Assembly: GCA_038242095.1 (NCBI GenBank)
Contig: JBBSSJ010000034.1
Span: 1 to 24,279, forward strand
Source of the DNA: Persicitalea sp038242095
GTDB taxonomy: Bacteria; Bacteroidota; Bacteroidia; Cytophagales; Spirosomataceae
DNA length: 24,279 nucleotides
Reading direction: 5' to 3'
A model generated the notes under the pieces. That model did no database searches, had not been told where the DNA came from, and saw nothing but the letters and a program-made list of their open reading frames with translations. Both the position numbers and the translations under genes were made by a program. Below, one piece after another: positions 23,134-24,279 of this stretch (positions are counted from its first letter, which is position 1; the number at the start of each line of letters is the position of its first letter).

Positions 23134-24129
23134 GTGAAAACACTCCTCTTACCTTTCTTCATTCTCGCCATGCTCCACCAAGCCACCGCCCAGACTACTA
23201 CCTACGCCGAAAAACTGGGCTACCCGGCGGGTAAACGCGTCATCATCATGCACGTGGACGACGTGGGCATGTCCTACGACTCCAACCAGGGTGCGATCAA
23301 AGCCATCCGCGACGGCGTGGCCAACTCGCTGAGCGTGATGATGCCCTGCGGCTGGGTACCGGGTTTCATACATTACCTCAAACAACATCCCGAACTCGAC
23401 GCCGGACTGCACCTGACGCTTACCTCCGAATGGAAGGATTACCGCTGGGGCCCCGTGGCCGGAAAAACCGCCGTACCGGGACTGGTGGACGCCGAGGGTG
23501 CCCTATGGCCCGGCGTGGTGGAAGTTGCTACCCACGCCACGCCCGACGAAGTCGAAACCGAAATCTGGGCCCAACTCGACCGCGCCCGCAACATGGGATT
23601 CGAACCCACGCATCTCGATTCGCACATGGGGACGCTTTTTGCCACGCCCGGCTTCATCGAGCGGTACATGAAAGTGGGGATTCAGGAGAAGATTCCCGTG
23701 ATGCTGCCCGGCGGCCACAACACCGCTATCCAGCTCGACCGCCCTTCCTCGCCCGAGGAATTGGCAGGCTTCCAGGCGCTGGGCCGCCAACTCTGGCAAG
23801 CCGGACTGCCCGTCTTGGACGACCTTTACAATAGCACCTACGGCTGGCAACTACCCGAAGGCACCGAGGAAACGAAGGGAAATCTGCAAAACTTTAAAAC
23901 CAGGAAGTACATCGAGGCCCTCAGCAATCTGAAGCCCGGCCTGACGATGGTCATCATGCACTGCACCGACCCGACGGAGGTTTTTCCGATCATTTCCGGC
24001 TCCACCCAAACCCGCGAGGGCGACCTGCTCGCCATGCTCGATCCCAAATTGAAAGCCTACATCGAAAAGGAAGGCATCATTCTGACCACCTGGCGCGAAG
24101 CCATGCAGCGGCGGGAGAAAGTGAAGTAG
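23134..24129 (+). CDS. Secreted YdjC/ChbG-family carbohydrate deacetylase
   Basis: This 331-residue metal-dependent deacetylase-type protein is expected to remove N-acetyl groups from amino-sugar oligosaccharides. The start is GTG at 23134, since the signal peptide (MKTLLLPFFILAMLHQATAQ) begins exactly there. The family's metal and catalytic motifs are visible: HVDDVGMSYDSN with D42 and D43, DAGLHLT with H93, and PTHLDSHMG with H160 and H164. The C-terminal part holds LTMVIMHCTDPTE and a closing TTWREAM. Most ChbG proteins are cytoplasmic, so the export signal is notable. The 86 bases upstream show no clear promoter, and no chitin or amino-sugar gene lies nearby. Family assignment is strong; the substrate is not determined. 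Confidence 0.9.
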   Translation: MKTLLLPFFILAMLHQATAQTTTYAEKLGYPAGKRVIIMHVDDVGMSYDSNQGAIKAIRDGVANSLSVMMPCGWVPGFIHYLKQHPELDAGLHLTLTSEWKDYRWGPVAGKTAVPGLVDAEGALWPGVVEVATHATPDEVETEIWAQLDRARNMGFEPTHLDSHMGTLFATPGFIERYMKVGIQEKIPVMLPGGHNTAIQLDRPSSPEELAGFQALGRQLWQAGLPVLDDLYNSTYGWQLPEGTEETKGNLQNFKTRKYIEALSNLKPGLTMVIMHCTDPTEVFPIISGSTQTREGDLLAMLDPKLKAYIEKEGIILTTWREAMQRREKVK

Positions 24130-24235
24130 TATCGGCCAGTTCGCGGCTACTCATCTACTGATCCCGAATTTCCCGCGTTTTGTCAGAGTGCCCCACCCTT
24201 GGTGGCGCCGTGCGGATGTTTTACCATAGAACTAC

Positions 24236-24279
24236 ATGAAATTTTCTATACCCAAGAACCGGGGGTATCCCAAAAACCA
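24236..24279 (+). CDS. Possible start of a gene cut by the window end
   Basis: An ATG at 24236 opens a frame reading MKFSIPKNRGYPKN to the window edge. The basic, lysine-rich beginning could precede a signal sequence, but only 14 codons are visible. The preceding stretch 24130-24235 contains no other recognisable feature. Confidence 0.25.
   Translation, partial: MKFSIPKNRGYPKN

Overview
The window looks like chromosomal DNA from a Bacteroidota bacterium, most likely a Cytophagales/Spirosomaceae-type organism. This rests on the SusC/SusD pair, a SusE/F-position lipoprotein, DUF6268- and DUF4153-type proteins, start codons with no clear Shine-Dalgarno sequence in AT-rich leaders, and several -7 boxes of the Bacteroidota form TAnnTTTG. 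Coding density is high and base composition is moderately GC-rich. I see no rRNA, tRNA, CRISPR array, phage gene or transposase.

Left part (1-6908), housekeeping. atpA and atpG encode the alpha and gamma subunits of F1 ATP synthase. They are separated by a strong 21-bp hairpin and followed by a good intrinsic terminator. Next come a secreted LolA-like protein, a 60-residue proline-rich small protein with its own terminator, a YceI-family gene broken by a frameshift behind two tandem palindromes, and a GHMP sugar kinase (glucuronokinase-like) followed by galU. The last two could form a sugar to sugar-1-phosphate to UDP-sugar route.

Middle part (7172-18595), a compact polysaccharide utilisation locus. 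A NarL-type response regulator and a TPR-containing membrane histidine kinase form an operon. They are followed on the same strand by SusC, SusD, an IPT/TIG surface glycan-binding lipoprotein, a secreted GH26 beta-mannanase with both catalytic glutamates, and a secreted jelly-roll plus beta-propeller protein. The inferred substrate is beta-mannan (gluco- or galactomannan). SusC/SusD and the binding lipoprotein would capture and import oligosaccharides released by GH26, and the two-component pair is a candidate local regulator. Only one recognised glycoside hydrolase is present, so completing degradation must need enzymes outside the window. An intrinsic-terminator-like hairpin runs directly into the ATG of the mannanase gene, suggesting attenuation or decoupled expression.

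Right part (18596-24279), mixed envelope and metabolic genes. These are an exported protein with an internal duplication (behind the best promoter match in the window), a MaoC-type hydratase, a convergent DUF6268-like outer-membrane barrel gene, a divergent DUF4153 polytopic membrane protein, and a secreted YdjC/ChbG-type carbohydrate deacetylase. A possible gene start is cut by the window end. No gene-free stretch exceeds 300 bases; the longest (6909-7171) holds a small hairpin and one promoter-like box.
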